Part shown: positions 34,645 through 46,155 of the stretch, one piece after another
Numbering within the stretch: the first letter of the stretch is position 1
Layout: every line of letters starts with the position of its first letter
Assembly: GCA_002007465.1 (NCBI GenBank)
Contig: LNAC01000103.1
Coordinates: 600,177 to 664,176 of the forward strand
Length of the DNA stretch: 64,000 bases
Reading direction: 5' to 3'
DNA from: Ailurus styani
Lineage: Eukaryota > Chordata > Mammalia > Carnivora > Ailuridae
The notes under the pieces: model-generated
Database searches by the model: none
Told to the model about the DNA's origin: nothing
The model's input: the letters and a program-made list of their open reading frames with translations, nothing else
Program-made: the position numbers and the translations under genes

Positions 34645-37229
34645 TTATGAATTCTTTCAATAATAAGCCACACCTTATTTCTCTCATATCGCCTTCTGTT
34701 GCATCTAACAGTGATATCTATCTCCCTTCATTGCACTACTCTGGGTAATGTCCTGTACTATTCAGTAATAAGATCCCTTAACTGTACATAATGGGAGGAC
34801 TCTCAGCTCAGAGAGGCAAGTTTCTGGGCTTGGAGTCATTAACTGAGATGATGTGTACAAAGTTATTAGTTTAAAGTAAGTACTCTGAAAGTTAGGTCTT
34901 ATTATTGGTATGGTGGTAATTTCTTAATGGATCCATTTAAGATATTTTTATCTTCCTAATTAGACTCTATGTCCCTTTAAAGCACTTATTGAATTTTTCT
35001 GTCTTGTATAACATTTGCAGCTCAGCAAAGTGGACAAAGTATTTGTTAATTGTTTGATTAATGGCAGGAAGGCAGAAGACAGGGAAAAGAATTAGAGGAA
35101 CTACAAAGAATCAAACAAATCCTACCAAGGCCAAAAGTCTTTAAGATTCAGATGGTTACAAATTGGAATTGAGTGGGAGATGGAGGCTATTGAGAAAAGC
35201 TTCCCAGAGATAATATTTTAAAAGCTGAAAATTCTATTATTTTGACAGCTTCTGGCCCAAATCACAGGTTTTTCTTGCAAAATCAAAAATGTAAACGTTA
35301 TTTAGTCCCAAGATAGTGAAGCTCTGATCTTTTATATTCTTTATATTCTTCTATTAATCTATTACATGCAAAAGGATGCCTAAATATAATACAAAAGATT
35401 AAGTATAATTGTTTTCTGAAAGGCACAGAATTCATTAAGTGAAAACAATATAAATGGAAACTGCAATGCACAGTTATAACCAAAAAAAAAAAAGTCTACA
35501 AAATAGATTCCAGGAACATTACAATAAAATGTTAGACAAAGTGGGAACCAGGAAGGGAAATGAGTTTTAACAGAAAGAAAAGAAGTTTACAACCTCCTGT
35601 GGCTCAAGGGAGAAAAAGCTCACCCACATTGCTCCCTTTAAGAGTTTTTCCAGGTTTAACTAGCTGTGTGGAGGTTCCCATATGGCTATTAAAGAATTAT
35701 ATTATCAAATAGAAAAATAATAAGTATATTAAAAACAGTATATAATCATGCTATTAGAAGAGAAGGGCCATGTCATGAACGCATTATATTTAAGAGTTTA
35801 GAAGAGTAGGTACTCAATAAATGCTATTCTCAGCTAGGCTTTGAGAGCTTACTTTCTAAATCCAATATATAACTAAATAAATAATGCAGCCTTGATAACC
35901 CTCAAAATAGAAAGTAATGGTCCATTAAGAAAACACATTAAGAAGTCTTATTGACTCATACACGGACCCTTCAAGTGCCCATTATTAGCCAAATGCTCCC
36001 ATCAATTGTATGACCCACATAGAAAACAGTCTTCTTAAATACACCTTTAGGCCATAAATTCCGGTTCTTAATCAGCTAGTGACCAATGTTTCTAATTTGA
36101 AATTTTATCATTTTATTTAAAAAGTTACAATTTTTGCTTTAAAGTTGCATTTTTAAGTGGTGTAGCTCATTTTTAGAAAGCAATAACCTTTTTTTTTAAA
36201 AATAGACCTCATATCCAACAGAAAGCTTCTTAGTTATGCCACTGCTCTCATTCACGCTGTCACCACGAAAGGGAGAAAGCAGAAGGGTTCCTTTTCAACG
36301 ACACTATAGTCATATACAAACCAGCATGCTAACATAAATCATTCTAGTCATTTTCTATCAAATGCCAAGGGTACAAAAGACTTGATATTTCATTTGTACA
36401 TTGTATGAAGATGTTATCTCTGCTTTCTGAATGAATGGAGGATTCATTTGATACAAACCTGGAAGACATGTTAATGAATCCAAACGCATTGGTCTTCAAT
36501 TGGATTGATACACAGGCTGCCTACATTACATTGTTTTTAACTTCTGGCCATTTAAACTGGGAAGGTTCTTTTATCTGGGTTTCGGGCACACATACTGTTA
36601 GTGTGTCAGTTAAAACTGTTCACTTAATTGTCACCCTACTTTGACATTCAAAGCTTCTCTTACTACACTGGGTCATGTTCGATAGTTTCCTCAACTTCCA
36701 GCCTGGAACCCTGTGCAAAATTATTCCTCCTCAGCTATTCCCGATTAAATTTTAGCTCTACCTTTTTGATCTGTGTTTGCCTGAGTTGACTGCATGCCAG
36801 ATACCTTTTTTCACTTTTCCTTTTGGTATCACTTTCTCCCTGCTCCCCTCAAGCTCGTCTTTCTGTCATCTGGATTCTTTCTCTTAGTCATAGACTCTCT
36901 TCATTCCCACCCACCACCACTTCCCTGATGTGGACTAACAGTTACTATTCTTACAGCTCTACTCAAGACAGCTTCTGGCATGCTTCTGCATTAGCATTCC
37001 CCAACCTCTTTTTCTATCAGTAGATAAATGATGGCTTTCTTGTCTGTGGAAAGGAGGTAAATGTAATACACATTTAATTTGAGAAGGGGTTAGTCATCAC
37101 ATAAGTCATTATTCAGATATAGCTGCTCAGCAATTTATACATCTGGGAACGAATTAAGTATGTGTCATGTGGAATCTATTTGACACGAATTTTAATCTCT
37201 AAAACATTTGTGAGGAGGAAGTTGATGAT
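34645..37229. other. Unique-looking sequence; possible L2/MIR traces
   Basis: 34960-35070 ('agactctatgtccctttaaa', then 'aagtatttgttaattgtttg') hints at an L2 or MIR 3' end but is too decayed to call. The rest (including the open frame 36435-36644 and the CT-rich 36820-37010) gives no identification. Confidence 0.35.
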
Positions 37230-37440
37230 ATCCTTTCTTTTAGCAGAAGGGGCAAGGCTAAATGAAGGTTGTATGAAAAGGGATGGAGAAAAGTATCTGA
37301 AAGAATTATCTAGGGAAAGAGGAAAAGAAGGAAACATGAAAAAGGAGAAAGTAAAGCAGGCTAAAAGGAAATAAAGGAGAGAAGAGAACCGGTGAGAAGG
37401 GGGAGAGGAAAGAAAACAGAAAGAACATTAGTTTCACTGG
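37230..37440 (+). repeat. Purine-rich tract
   Basis: About 200 bases of almost only A and G on the plus strand, densest at 37300-37430. The Lys/Glu/Arg-rich open frame 37162-37374 is a by-product. Confidence 0.7.
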
Positions 37441-38829
37441 AAGCATTGTTAAGAGTGAAATATTTGTGGTATAGTTTACAGGCCAAATGAACTGAAAGCC
37501 TCATTTTATAGCTGCAGGACTAGAGCAGAGCTTGGATGGAAGGCCGAGAAGATGCATCTTGCCTCTCCCTCCTTTCTGTAATGCACTGACAGTGGCTTCC
37601 CAGTGACACCTTTCCTTCCTTTATGTTCCTCAGGACTATTGCCAATAGCACCTCATCCTCTTAACTCAGGATTCTGTCTTTCTTTTCAAACACAGAAGAG
37701 GAGAGCATATCTACATTTATACTAAAAAAAAGAGAGAAAAGAATTTAGTCAATGGTATATAATAAAAAGATGATATTTATCAATTATCACTGAACTAAAT
37801 ATTTAGCTAGTTTAAGAATAGTTTATTAATTAAATTATTAATAAAAGTTTATGGCCTCATTTCAGTCTGATTCTTAGAAGGTAAACAGTAAAATATGACT
37901 CTCAATAGGAAAATGCTTATGTAAAAATAGTCCATTTGCATTGTAAACTATTATGCAGGCACTGAAAGAATCATTTATCCAATTTGAGACTATTTCCATG
38001 ATTCAGTAATGAGCGAGGAAAGAAAATAAAGAAAAGCATGTACAGTTAGTATCATTTTTATAAATCGATGATGAAACTTCCTTCATATGTGTGTGTATAT
38101 ACATATGAGGACATGTATATTATCTTATATATTCTTGTATAATGTTGCATAGGCACAGGCAAAAATAAATACCATCTAAGTTGTTAATACAGATTTCATG
38201 GATGGGGGTGTGTGAGAGAAGTGAGTAGAAAAGAATAGAAGAGAAAGAATAAGAATCAAGTTGACAATCAAAAGCGGTGGTCATTGGGCAAAAATACACA
38301 CATATTAGTATAACTAAGCATTTATTATATATAATTTATTATTTATACACAATTATATCCATATATGTGTATATAAGTGCATTCATGTGTGTCTAGGTCC
38401 ACGTTGAAAAAAACTGGAAAGAAGAGGACTTAGCTCGCCCTCCATCACATCCAACATCTGCTAAAAACCACAATTACGCATTCAGAGTTATACAAACAGA
38501 TATGCAGATAAGCTTTTATATAAATCATCTTGTTTCCTCTCTCTACAACTTACATAGTGGGATGTAAACTTACACTTTAGGTTGCAAACCTCCAAGGAGC
38601 ATGAGTAAACCTGAAGTGTCAGAACTCTACAATTGCAATTCAAACTTGTGAGAAATGCCAAGGTAATCACCCCATATGCTTGCTGAAAATGGTAACCCCT
38701 AAATGCAAAAATTAAATTAGCAACAGAAAAAAGAAATCAAAGGAGGAAATGTATACTGGTTAATAGTCAAAATTATTTTTGTTGTTTTCAAAAGCATATG
38801 ATAATCATTAATACAGATGATAATTTTTT
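37441..38829. other. AT-rich sequence with TA/TG simple repeats
   Basis: Short alternating TG/TA tracts at 38085-38110 and AT-rich runs at 38310-38390. No gene or interspersed repeat recognised. Confidence 0.4.
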
Positions 38830-38963
38830 TTTTCTCTGAGAGAGAGAGTGAGCCTGTGAGAGCGAGTGGGGGTCTGGGAGGGGTAGAGGGAGAGACAGAA
38901 TCTTAGGCAGGCTCCACATCCCATGGAGTCAAACGCTTAACTGACTGAGCCACCAAGGCACCC
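38830..38963 (-). mobile_element. Carnivore tRNA-Lys SINE, antisense, shortened
   Basis: 'ctctgagagagagagtgagc' to 'gactgagccaccaaggcacc'. The B-box/'gatcatgacctgag' segment is missing, so the copy is internally deleted (about 134 bp). Likely TSD 'agatgataattttt' (38815) and 'agctgataattttt' (38968). Confidence 0.85.
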
Positions 38964-38974
38964 CCAGAGCTGAT

Positions 38975-39779
38975 AATTTTTTAAATGCATATTTGCTGTT
39001 TGCTCTTTTAATTTTCTTTATGTTCTCTTGTTTCTTATTAAAATATTTTTCTCTTGTAAATTATTTTGAAATTGAAAATTTATTTTTATCTGATTAATAT
39101 GTGCCCAGTTCTAATATTTACATAATTCAATAAATCTTAGAATGAACAATAGCAGCCCCTTGCCTTTCCCTGCATATCCAGATTTCAGCCATTCCAAAGT
39201 CCATCATTTTATTTTAACTATTTCTTTAGGGGTCTACCTCTATACATCTAAATGATATATTAAAATATCTACATTCTGGGTGCTTGTTTAACACATTATC
39301 TTCTGAATTTCTATTATGGAAGCTGTATATTTAGCTAATTTTACCTTACATTTCCCCCTGACATATAACCCAATACCAATTCTTTCAATATTGTCCTGTA
39401 AGGATTTTAGTTTAATCTATATTTACTCACACATGTACAATTAAGTTCTACATCAGGCAATTATTTAGTTCATATTTTTTCTTAAGAGATCTTTGTTGAG
39501 TTCTCCTGTCTGCTATTCTGATCTAAATTGGTCTCTCTGACCATGCCTGCACCACTCTCATCTTGAAGCTTTCCCTACTATAAGTCACTATCTCCCTCTT
39601 AGATTGGATCTCCCATTTCCTGAAAACCATGACTTCTTTCTTGGTACACCTCTCTTGAGAGCACATCATCTATGAGTTTTCTTTAAAAGAGTGCAAGCGA
39701 GATGATTTTTGTTAGGTTGATATGTTATTAACTTGATCTATACTTATAACTAATAGCTTGATAGAGTACTGAAACTGAG
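38975..39779. other. Unclassified AT-rich sequence
   Basis: No named repeat identified, although 39530-39680 may continue the antisense element that follows. Confidence 0.35.
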
Positions 39780-39913
39780 CTTGGAGATTCTTTTTCCTCA
39801 GAATGTTGAGGGTGTTGTCTTGTTTTCACTTGCCATCTAGTTGTGACTGAGAAATCTAACATCATGCTGAAGCTAGTCTTTCCTACATAAACTGTTCTTT
39901 TTCCCTTTTTGTC

Positions 39914-40110
39914 AAAGATTTAGTTTATTTATTTTAGAGAAAGAAGGAGAGAGCATGAGAGTATGAGCAGGGGACAGGCAAAGGGAGAGAGAATCTGAGG
40001 GCATGTTGAGCGGGGAGCCCCCCAGAGAGCTCGATCTCACCATGATGAGATCATGACCTTAGCCAAAACCAAGAGTCGGACACTCAACCAACTAAGCCAC
40101 CCAAGCACCC
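39914..40110 (-). mobile_element. Carnivore tRNA-Lys SINE, antisense (older)
   Basis: 'caaagatttagtttatttat' through 'gatcatgaccttagccaaaa' to 'actaagccacccaagcaccc'. Diverged relative to young copies. Confidence 0.92.
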
Positions 40111-40538
40111 TTGTTTTTTTTCTTTTTGGGGAGCCTTTGGGATCTATTTTTTTTTCCTTGAGGTTCTATAATTTCATGATCATTTGTCTTGGTGTAGTTT
40201 ATTCTCAGTATTTTGTGGGCCCTTTACATTTGAAAAAGGATGCTCTCAGTTTCGGAAACTTCCCTTGATAATTTCTTTGACAATCTCCTACTTTTGTTTT
40301 CTTTTTTCTGTTTCTTATGTCTGAATTTCCTAGTAGTTCAGTTTGGATGTCCTGTGTGGAGTCTCTAATTTTCTTATATTTTCTCTCCTATTTTACATTT
40401 TTTAATCATATTACCTAGTGTCTAATAAAATTCTTTGACAGTCGTTTAGCTATTCTAGTTTTTTTTTCTTGTTCTTTGATTTTCTATTATCCATTGTTAT
40501 TTTTTCATGCAACTCAAAATTTTCATTTTCCTAAGAAT

Positions 40539-40736
40539 ATTTTTTTAAAGATTTTATTTATTTATTTGACAGAGAGAGAGAGCAAGCACAAGCAGGCAGA
40601 GTGGTAGGCAGATGGGGAAAGAGAAGTAGGCTCCCCACTAAGCAAGAAGCCAGATGTGAGACTCGATCCCAGGACCCTAGGATCATTACCTGAGCCAAAG
40701 GTAGACACCCAACTGACTGATCCACCCGGGTGCTCC
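40539..40736 (-). mobile_element. Carnivore tRNA-Lys SINE, antisense, first of a nested block
   Basis: 'aagattttatttatttattt', 'gagactcgatcccaggaccc', 'gatccacccgggtgctcc'. Directly preceded by 'tttcctaagaat' (40527-40538), which recurs only at the far end of the block (41165-41176). Confidence 0.93.
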
Positions 40737-40760
40737 AAAAATGTGTTTTTTTGTTTTTTG

Positions 40761-41164
40761 TTTTTTTAAGATTTTATTTATTGGGGCACCTGGATGGCTT
40801 AGTCGTTAAGTGTCTGCCTTTGGCTCAGGTCATGATCTCAGGGTCCTGAGATCAAGACCCGCATTGGCTCTCTGCTCCTCTCTCTCCCACTCCCCATGCT
40901 TGTGTTCCTTCTCTCACTGTGTCTTTCTCTGTCAAACAAATAAATAAAATCTTAAAAAAATAAAAAAAAATAAAGTTAAAAAAATATTTTATTTATTTAT
41001 TTGAGAGGGAGACAGAGAACGCGACAGAGAGGAAGAGCAGGGAGGAGGGGGAGAAGCAGGCTCTCGCTGAGCAGGGAGCCCAATGTGGGGCTTGATCCCA
41101 GGACCCTAAGATCATGACCTGAGCCGAAGGCAGACGCTTAAATGACTGAGACACCAGGCACCCC
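40761..41164 (-). mobile_element. Carnivore tRNA-Lys SINE, antisense, split by another SINE
   Basis: Left part 40761-40782 ('aagattttatttatt') and right part 40986-41164 ('attttatttatttatttgag' to 'gagacaccaggcacccc'). Followed by the TSD copy 'tttcctaagaat' at 41165-41176. Confidence 0.92.
40783..40985 (+). mobile_element. Carnivore tRNA-Lys SINE, sense, inserted in the tail of the antisense SINE
   Basis: Head 'ggggcacctggatggcttag', core 'gatctcagggtcctgagatc', AATAAA tail and A-run. Flanked by 'attttatttatt' at 40771-40782 and 40986-40997. The target is the A/T-rich tail of the older SINE, giving a pair in opposite orientation that could fold into a hairpin. Confidence 0.93.
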
Positions 41165-41400
41165 TTTCCTAAGAATGTTAATAACGGTTTTTGTTTGCTT
41201 GTTTGCAATTTTCTTTTGCTCCCAGAATTGCTTCTATTTCCTCTAATCCCCACTTTCCCTCGCTGTGTATTAGCATTGGTATCTGTCTTCCACATACTTG
41301 CTTGTCTCTTAATTCCTGTGCATCCATTTACTTTTAAGAATGAGATGCTAAAATGTTAATTGGAGATTTGTTTGGAGTAGGAGAAAGCATTTCAACAGAG

Positions 41401-41864
41401 AGTATTCATGTTTACATAGTAGAATTAGCAAATGTGGATGTGGCTTTTTTATTGTAAAATCCACATATACTGGTATCTGTGTCATTTTTCTTGGCCACAT
41501 TAATACAGAGATTTTCCATTTTTAATCACTACCTCTCTTCCCAACCTACTGCTACAAGTGGTGACTGACTGAATATCCAACCCTTCTCTTTCAATCTTTT
41601 ATGAAAGTAAATGCCTTCTCTTCTGACAGAAATGAAAGGAGACAAGTGTTTGTACCTAACTTAAGAGGGAGTCTGGGGTCATAGCTTCTTTATGTAGTCT
41701 TCCAAAATTTTAAATTAATTTATATCAATGTTTTATATAGTAAACACAGTAAATATTTTTGAAACATGTTACAAATATTCTTCTCTAGTTATTTGACTTT
41801 TTAATTATTTTTAATTCATGTAGAACCTCTAAAACTAAAGGAGAATCCACAACATAGTCAACAC
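41401..41864. other. Unclassified AT-rich sequence
   Basis: Nothing recognised. Confidence 0.4.
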
Positions 41865-42035
41865 TTGCTCTTAGCTAAGTATTAACTACTTTCACCCAAA
41901 TTATCTCATATCGTTTTTAATACAGGTTATTAGTTTTCCCATTTTATACATGATGAAACCAATGTTCTGGGAAGTTAGTAAACCCCACTGTCAGTGTGCT
42001 AGAGATGACCCATGATCCATATCTAATCGGATTGT
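41865..42035 (-). repeat. MIR SINE, antisense
   Basis: 'aaattatctcatatcgtttt', 'ttttcccattttatacatga', 'tgatgaaaccaatgttctgg' in antisense MIR order. Confidence 0.65.
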
Positions 42036-42404
42036 GTTCTTTAATGCAAATTGGTTGGTCTAAATGTACAGTAATCTAAGAAGATATAAACAGCCATGTT
42101 ATTATGAGTCTGATCATTCAGAGGCCTTAATTCAAACAAGTGCTCATATAGTATTTTCCTCAGTGTTTCAAATAAGCTTGAAATTTCTCTCTTCCTAGAA
42201 CACTGTTGATTCCGGTTTGTCAAGATTTTATAAGATTCTGCTGGTCCCCGTTTCTCTCCTGGGATTTACATCAACCTGATTGTTGTTACTTTAATGACTC
42301 TAGGTTATTTGACTAAAATCTGGCCAGCTGAATGCTCTATAAACGGTTCTAGACATGAGAATGAGTGAGCACTTTCTAATTATTTTTATAAAGCAAATAT
42401 ATTT
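42036..42404. other. Unclassified sequence
   Basis: Nothing recognised. Confidence 0.4.
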
Positions 42405-43015
42405 TTGATAACTAAATTGGACAAAGATATTACAAGCAAGGAACACTGCAGACCAATATTACCTATTACTATTGATGCAAAATACTAAGTGCAATATTAG
42501 CAAACAGAATTTGAAGTCACATTAAGAAAATCATATACTACAATAAGGTTGAATATGTTCCAGAAATTCAAGATTGGTTCAGTATTAGTATCTCCATTAA
42601 TATCTCACATAATAATAAAGTATATAAAAATTCTTAGAGGCTAAAAGTCTTCAAGAAATTCAACATTTATGCTTGATTTACAAAACAGATTCAAGAAAAT
42701 AGGAGTTTCCAGAGACTTTCTTAACATGATATAATACATATGCTTTAGTTCTAAAGTCACTTTCTTACTTAATGGGTAATCCATACAGACATTTCCACTA
42801 AATAAAGACAAGGGAAGAATGACCACAATTCTCAATAAGGTAGCAGGATATAAAATTAACATATACAAATCAATGGCCTCCATACACACAAAACATAACC
42901 AGTTTGATGGCACAATGGTAAGGAAAATTTCATTTAATCAACAAGAAATAGGATTAAAATTTTAAGACAAACAAAATAAGAAATGTACAAATTTATATAA
43001 GATAAACTCTAAAAT
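42405..43015 (+). mobile_element. Very old LINE-1 ORF2 fragment, sense
   Basis: 'actgcagaccaatattacct' (42447), 'gcaatattagcaaacagaat' (42492), 'caagattggttcagtattag' (42569), 'aaggtagcaggatataaaat' (42837) keep the order of the L1 RT region. Heavily decayed with no frame. Confidence 0.7.
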
Positions 43016-44740
43016 ATTCCTGAAGGGTGGACTTCTGCTCCTCTCTGGAAGTAACAAGCACCCTTCCCTCTACCTGCTGGGATGTTGTCAGAAGAGGCCT
43101 ACTGGTGAGTCAGAACTTTCACCACCCCCGGAAGTAACGGAAGTAACGAGGCCACACCCTCTAGGGTATTACTGGAAGCCAAGGAGAAAGCAGTAATGAG
43201 GAGCTTCTTCTCCACATAGCCTAAGAAGTATTAGTGGAGACCTATTTGGGAACTACAATTGTCACTTATACCCCATAGTAATTAGGGGCCCCTCATCAGC
43301 TCAGGTGTCAATGAAGACCTATTGGAGAACTTGACTTCTAACCCAATAAAAAGTCTGCCTCCCTCCTACCCCTGCTGGAGCAGTGTCAAAAGAAAAATCT
43401 AAAATAGAAGGTTAGGTAATATCCAGAGAGTTATATAATAATACTGCAAATGTCTAATTTAGATGAAAATCACCCATGATATTAAAAATCAGGAAGATCT
43501 CAAACAGATTGATAAAAGGCACTCAATGGATGGCAAATAATTATTATAAAATGCTTCAATATGCAATAACAAACACATAAAATAAATGAAATGATAGAAA
43601 GTCTAAGCAAAAACAATGTGAGACATAAAGAAGAGCAAAATGAAAATTTTAGAAATAAAAACACAATAATCAAAACACTACTAATAAAAAAAATCATAAA
43701 TGGAATCAAACAGTAGAATGGAGGAGACAAAGGAAAGAATCCGTGAACTTGAAGATAGAATAATAGAAATGACCCAATCCGCACAACAGAGGAGACAGAC
43801 TGAGAAAAGAAGTTGAGCAGAGACTCAGCGACCTGTGAGACTATAACAAAAGCTTCTAACATTTGTGTCATTGGATTGCCAGAAGGGGAGCAGAAAGAGA
43901 AAGCAGCAGAAATAGGCCTCAAAGTAAAATGGCAGAAAACTTTCCAAATTTGTCAAAAGACGTAAATGCATATATTCAAAAAGTTGAGTGATTCTGAACA
44001 GGAAAAACCCAAACAAACCCACACCAGAAACATAACAGTCAAACTTCTGAGAACCAAAGAGAAAGGGAAAACAACCACCACAACAAAATACTGAAAGCAG
44101 TTCTATCAGAAAAGTCACCTTAACCTATAAAGAAAAAACAATTTGAATTACAGTGGTCTTCTCATTAGCAACCAAGAAGGCCAGAAAGAAGGGATTCCAC
44201 AGTTTTTAAGTGTTGAAAGAAAAGAATGCTTAATGCCAAATCCTACAGCCCGGGAAAATATTCTTCAGAGACTAAGGAAAAACCAAGGCATTTTTCAGAG
44301 GCAAAGAGAATTTGTTACCAGCAGATGTAAAAGAATGAGCAAAGCAAGTTATGCAAACAGAGGAAATGACAAAAGATGGAATCTTGGAACATCAGCAGGG
44401 GAATAAGAACAATGCAAAGAGCAAAAGTATGCATAAATACATTTTTCTTCTCCTCTTGAGTGTCCTAAATTATGTTTCATTGTTGAAGCAAAAATTATGA
44501 CACTATTTGATATGGCTCTAAATGAATATAGGGGAACTATTAAGACAATTCTAATGGGGAGGATAAAGAGACTTTAAAGGTCAGGTTTCTCCACTTAACT
44601 CCTACTGGGAAATAAATGGTAGATAAAAAGGGCAAGGTTTCTTAAAAAATTTACATTTTAAATATTTAAATCAAATCATTAATATTAATAAAATATTAAC
44701 ATGAAATCATGTTTGATTCATGTTTAAAAAAATTTTTAAA

Positions 44741-44918
44741 GGGGTGCCTGGGTGGCTCAGTGGGTTAAGTGTCTGCCTTCTGCTCAGGTCATGATCTCAG
44801 GGTCCTGGGATCGAGCCTCACATCAGACTCCCTGATCAGCAAGGAGTCTGCTTCTCCCTTTGCCTCTTCCTCTCTTCTACTCTCACTCTCTCTCAAATGA
44901 ATAAATATGTCTTTAAAA
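44741..44918 (+). mobile_element. Carnivore tRNA-Lys SINE, inside the HAL1-like element
   Basis: Head 'ggggtgcctgggtggctcag', core 'gatctcagggtcctgggatc', CT-rich tail. Its 3' two thirds are repeated after the N at 44946, so only one real insertion is counted. Confidence 0.94.
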
Positions 44919-45074
44919 GTTTTAAATATGCAGATATTTAGATATNTCACATCAGACTCCCTGATCAGCAGGGAGTCCGCTTCTCCCTTTGCCTCTTCCT
45001 CTCTTCTACTCTCACTCTCTCTCAAATGAATAAATATGTCTTTAAAAGTTTTAAATATGCAGATATTTAGATAT
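44818..45074. other. Single-N join between two 128-bp direct copies (assembly artefact)
   Basis: 44818-44945 and 44947-45074 differ at two positions ('gcaaggagtctgc' against 'gcagggagtccgc') and are separated by N at 44946. The minus-strand frame 44789-45208 contains the same peptide twice because of this. Confidence 0.9.
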
Positions 45075-46155
45075 TGATATAGATGTATATGAATATGTGA
45101 GCATACATATATCTCTTTCCTAGCATAGCATATTCTAAAAGGAATAGGAATCACACCCAAACAGCAACGAGCAAATCTAGTACTTGGAAATTCATTTATA
45201 AATACCATATTCTAACAAAAGGAAATTGATACTCCTAGGTCTGAGTCAGGGAAAATATAAGATGAACTTGGAATATCAATCATATGACTGCAGAAAGTAA
45301 GAAGCTGCCAAAAAAAAAAAAAAGGTGCCATGTCAAAAGAACTCAGAAGCCAACACCAAAAAGCTACCACTGCCCATATCTGGGACATTTTTAGCCACAA
45401 AATAATAATGAGAGTAATGTTTTATGGTAAGTATCCATGAGTTTGCACTAACATAATAAACAAACAATAAATAAGCTAGGTGGGTAGATAGATGAATAGT
45501 TATATTCTAAGATAAAAGGGACAACTTTCCCTTATAGTACAATTTAAATATAAAAAGAATCATAGAAATAGAAAATCATCATTTTGCAGACACACTGCAG
45601 TAACTATTCTAGTCAAGTATCATCATTGTATGCTAAAATTAGTTGGGGAAAGTATTATGAGAAATGGGATATTTGCAAAATTTCAAACTATCTCCCCATA
45701 AGATGCTTATTAAAAGTGGAAAATAATAATTTTATGGGGCATAAACTTGGCACACACCACCTTAACAAAGTTATCAAAGTTAATATCACTAAGGTGAGAT
45801 GTAGTCATCATGTACTTGATATGATGCAGTGAGAAGGGTGCAACTAATTTGTGTTCCTCTTGCCAAAAAATGCATGACTCAGACTCAAGGAGAAATGTAA
45901 ATTAAATGCAACCACAGTTCCTAGACTGGATATCAGAAGAGTAAAAAAAAAATTAGTGGAACAATTAGTAAGTTTGAGTAAGGTATCTAGATTAGTTAAT
46001 AGTATTATATCAACATTAATTCCTTAATTTTTATAATTGTACTATGGTTATATAATTTGTTAACATTTGGAAAAGCTAGTGAAAGATTTTAGGAACTCTT
46101 TGGTATTGTTTGTAACTTTTTATAAATCTAAAATTATTTCTAAATAAAATGTTTA

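Larger units (their letters stand above)
39780..41400 (-). mobile_element. Old LINE-1-type element (ORF1/5' region), antisense, split by SINEs
   Basis: Landmarks in order on the plus strand: 'gaatgttgagggtgttgtct' (39801), 'aatttcatgatcatttgtct' (40170), 'ttttgtgggccctttacatt' (40211), 'gagtctctaattttcttata' (40359), and after the SINE block 'gaatgagatgctaaaatgtt' (41339). These fit the antisense of a mammalian L1M/HAL1 ORF1 region as I recall it. SINEs occupy 39914-40110 and 40539-41164. Family name uncertain. Confidence 0.55.
43020..46155 (+). mobile_element. Old L1M/HAL1-like element: 5'UTR + ORF1 + 3' end, apparently no ORF2
   Basis: 43020-43500 resembles the L1M 5'UTR ('gtcaatgaagacctattgga', 'taatatccagagagttatat', 'tcaggaagatctcaaacaga'). 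43540-44440 is ORF1-like ('gaacttgaagatagaataat', 'attggattgccagaagggga', 'gcagaaaactttccaaattt', then sense frame 44143-44406). After 44440 the sequence passes into a 3' region ending 'ctaaaattatttctaaataa' (46124), an L1-type 3' terminus. I see no RT or endonuclease text between. After subtracting the SINE and the duplicated contig end, the length is about 2.8 kb. HAL1 (half-L1) elements have this plan, but a deleted L1 is also possible. Confidence 0.6.

Noticed and set aside
34450..34650. Frame encoding the same 30-odd residue peptide twice
   Set aside because: It crosses the N at 34546, and the repeat is the duplicated contig end, not a repeat protein.
43500..44118. Two long hydrophobic minus-strand frames (140 and 97 codons)
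   Set aside because: Antisense shadows of the L1M/HAL1 ORF1-like region on the plus strand.
44789..45208. 139-codon minus-strand frame with an internal peptide repeat
   Set aside because: Crosses the N at 44946 and lies in a SINE; artefact of the duplicated join.
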